From: a virus
Length of the DNA: 31,290 bases
Reading direction: 5' to 3' (one strand)
Virus record (IMG/VR): IMGVR_UViG_3300005537_000051
Location: 1-31,290 of that record
The notes under the pieces were generated by a model. It was not told the DNA's origin and did no database searches. It saw only the letters and a list, made by a program, of their open reading frames with translations. Numbering within the stretch: the first letter of the stretch is position 1; every line of letters begins with the position of its first letter. A program made the position numbers and the translations under genes. Of this stretch, positions 30,960-31,290 are shown one piece after another.

Positions 30960-31290
30960 ACTTTTTGTCTTGGATTTATTGGGCACTCATTCTGCTATCG
31001 CAGAATTTTGCTTTTACGTATGTGTCGCGCGCGCGCAGCAGCGGCTCCCTCATTCGCCACTTAAAGGCTTCCATCTTTAGCAACGGCATCTGGATTTTCT
31101 CCCAAATGCTTATGCTAGGGCCGATGTTTGACTATCTTACCGGCAAGCACGGGCACGCCGCGCAAATCGGCGCAGGTACCGTGTACACGCTTTCCACCGT
31201 TACCGGCTCAATCCTTGCGCACTATTGGGCGCTGCGCACGGAAAAAGGAAAGAATGCGGTAGGGGCTAACAAGCGGTATGCGCAAATTCC
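30956..31290 (+). CDS. Multi-pass membrane protein (3' end beyond the window)
   Basis: An ATG at 30956 with GAAGGGAAGAG just upstream opens a frame that runs to the window end (111 complete codons). The product has hydrophobic segments around residues 2-22 (NFLSWIYWALILLSQNFAFT), 40-60 (SIFSNGIWIFSQMLMLGPMF) and 75-95 (IGAGTVYTLSTVTGSILAHY), then a basic tail with KNAVGANKRYA. Three membrane segments and small size fit a holin or similar phage membrane protein, but no family-specific motif is seen. The 4-base overlap (ATGA) with the endonuclease suggests coupled translation. Confidence 0.75.
   Translation, partial: MNFLSWIYWALILLSQNFAFTYVSRARSSGSLIRHLKASIFSNGIWIFSQMLMLGPMFDYLTGKHGHAAQIGAGTVYTLSTVTGSILAHYWALRTEKGKNAVGANKRYAQI

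Noticed and set aside
1-31290. CRISPR arrays, tRNA genes, rRNA and insertion sequences
   Set aside because: No regularly spaced repeats, no cloverleaf-like sequence and no transposase or terminal inverted repeats were seen by eye.

Overview
The window is part of a tailed-phage genome (siphovirus architecture, HK97-type head) or of an equivalent prophage. It is almost entirely coding, with nearly every gene on the + strand in tightly packed, often overlapping order (TAATG and ATGA junctions). No integrase, repressor, replication, tRNA or recognisable endolysin gene is seen, so lifestyle cannot be decided. The host is not identified by any marker. A lipobox protein with alanine after the cysteine and a tail tip related to Rhodobacter gene transfer agent (GTA) genes suggest a Gram-negative host; a soil group such as Acidobacteriota is only a guess based on the style of the inserted beta-rich domains.

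Layout. 1-760: end of an unknown gene, a small zinc-ribbon gene and a small membrane/coiled-coil gene. 767-9978: packaging and capsid genes: P27-type small terminase, a structured 190-base gap, large terminase, HK97 portal fused to a histidine-phosphatase-like domain, a multi-domain prohead protease (ChaB-like, protease, DUF6582-like), then two different HK97-fold major capsid genes in tandem. 9982-10561: the only minus-strand gene, an HNH endonuclease, next to a rho-independent terminator for the + strand. 10608-13371: connector and neck genes. 13442-14779: tail tube and tail assembly chaperone pair with a candidate -1 frameshift. 14783-23536: tape measure, GTA-like tail-tip cluster (distal tail, hub, NlpC/P60 peptidase, large hub/fibre protein) and a fibre-base protein. 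23536-31290: accessory region with a GT31-like and a GT2 glycosyltransferase separated by a GIY-YIG endonuclease, a small membrane protein, a RuvC-like resolvase, a secreted trypsin-like lipoprotein, a zinc-binding small protein, an HNH endonuclease, a membrane-anchored coiled-coil protein, a calcineurin-like phosphoesterase with DNA-binding-like N-terminus, a LAGLIDADG endonuclease and an incomplete membrane protein.

How it works together. Terminase and portal load DNA into a shell made by the capsid protein(s) and matured by the protease; connector genes join it to a tail whose length is set by the tape measure and whose tip carries a cell-wall peptidase and receptor-binding parts. The accessory genes probably modify the host or virion surface, process DNA, or are mobile endonucleases.

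The most striking global feature is what is missing: reading every line by eye I found no GATC and no CCWGG site in 31 kb, although similar-sized palindromes such as GGCC, GTAC, GCGC, CCSGG and GANTC are present. This points to strong past selection by restriction systems with these two specificities. Other points of interest are the portal-phosphatase fusion with a missing second catalytic histidine, the twin capsid proteins, four endonuclease genes of three families, and hairpins placed at the start codons of two of them.
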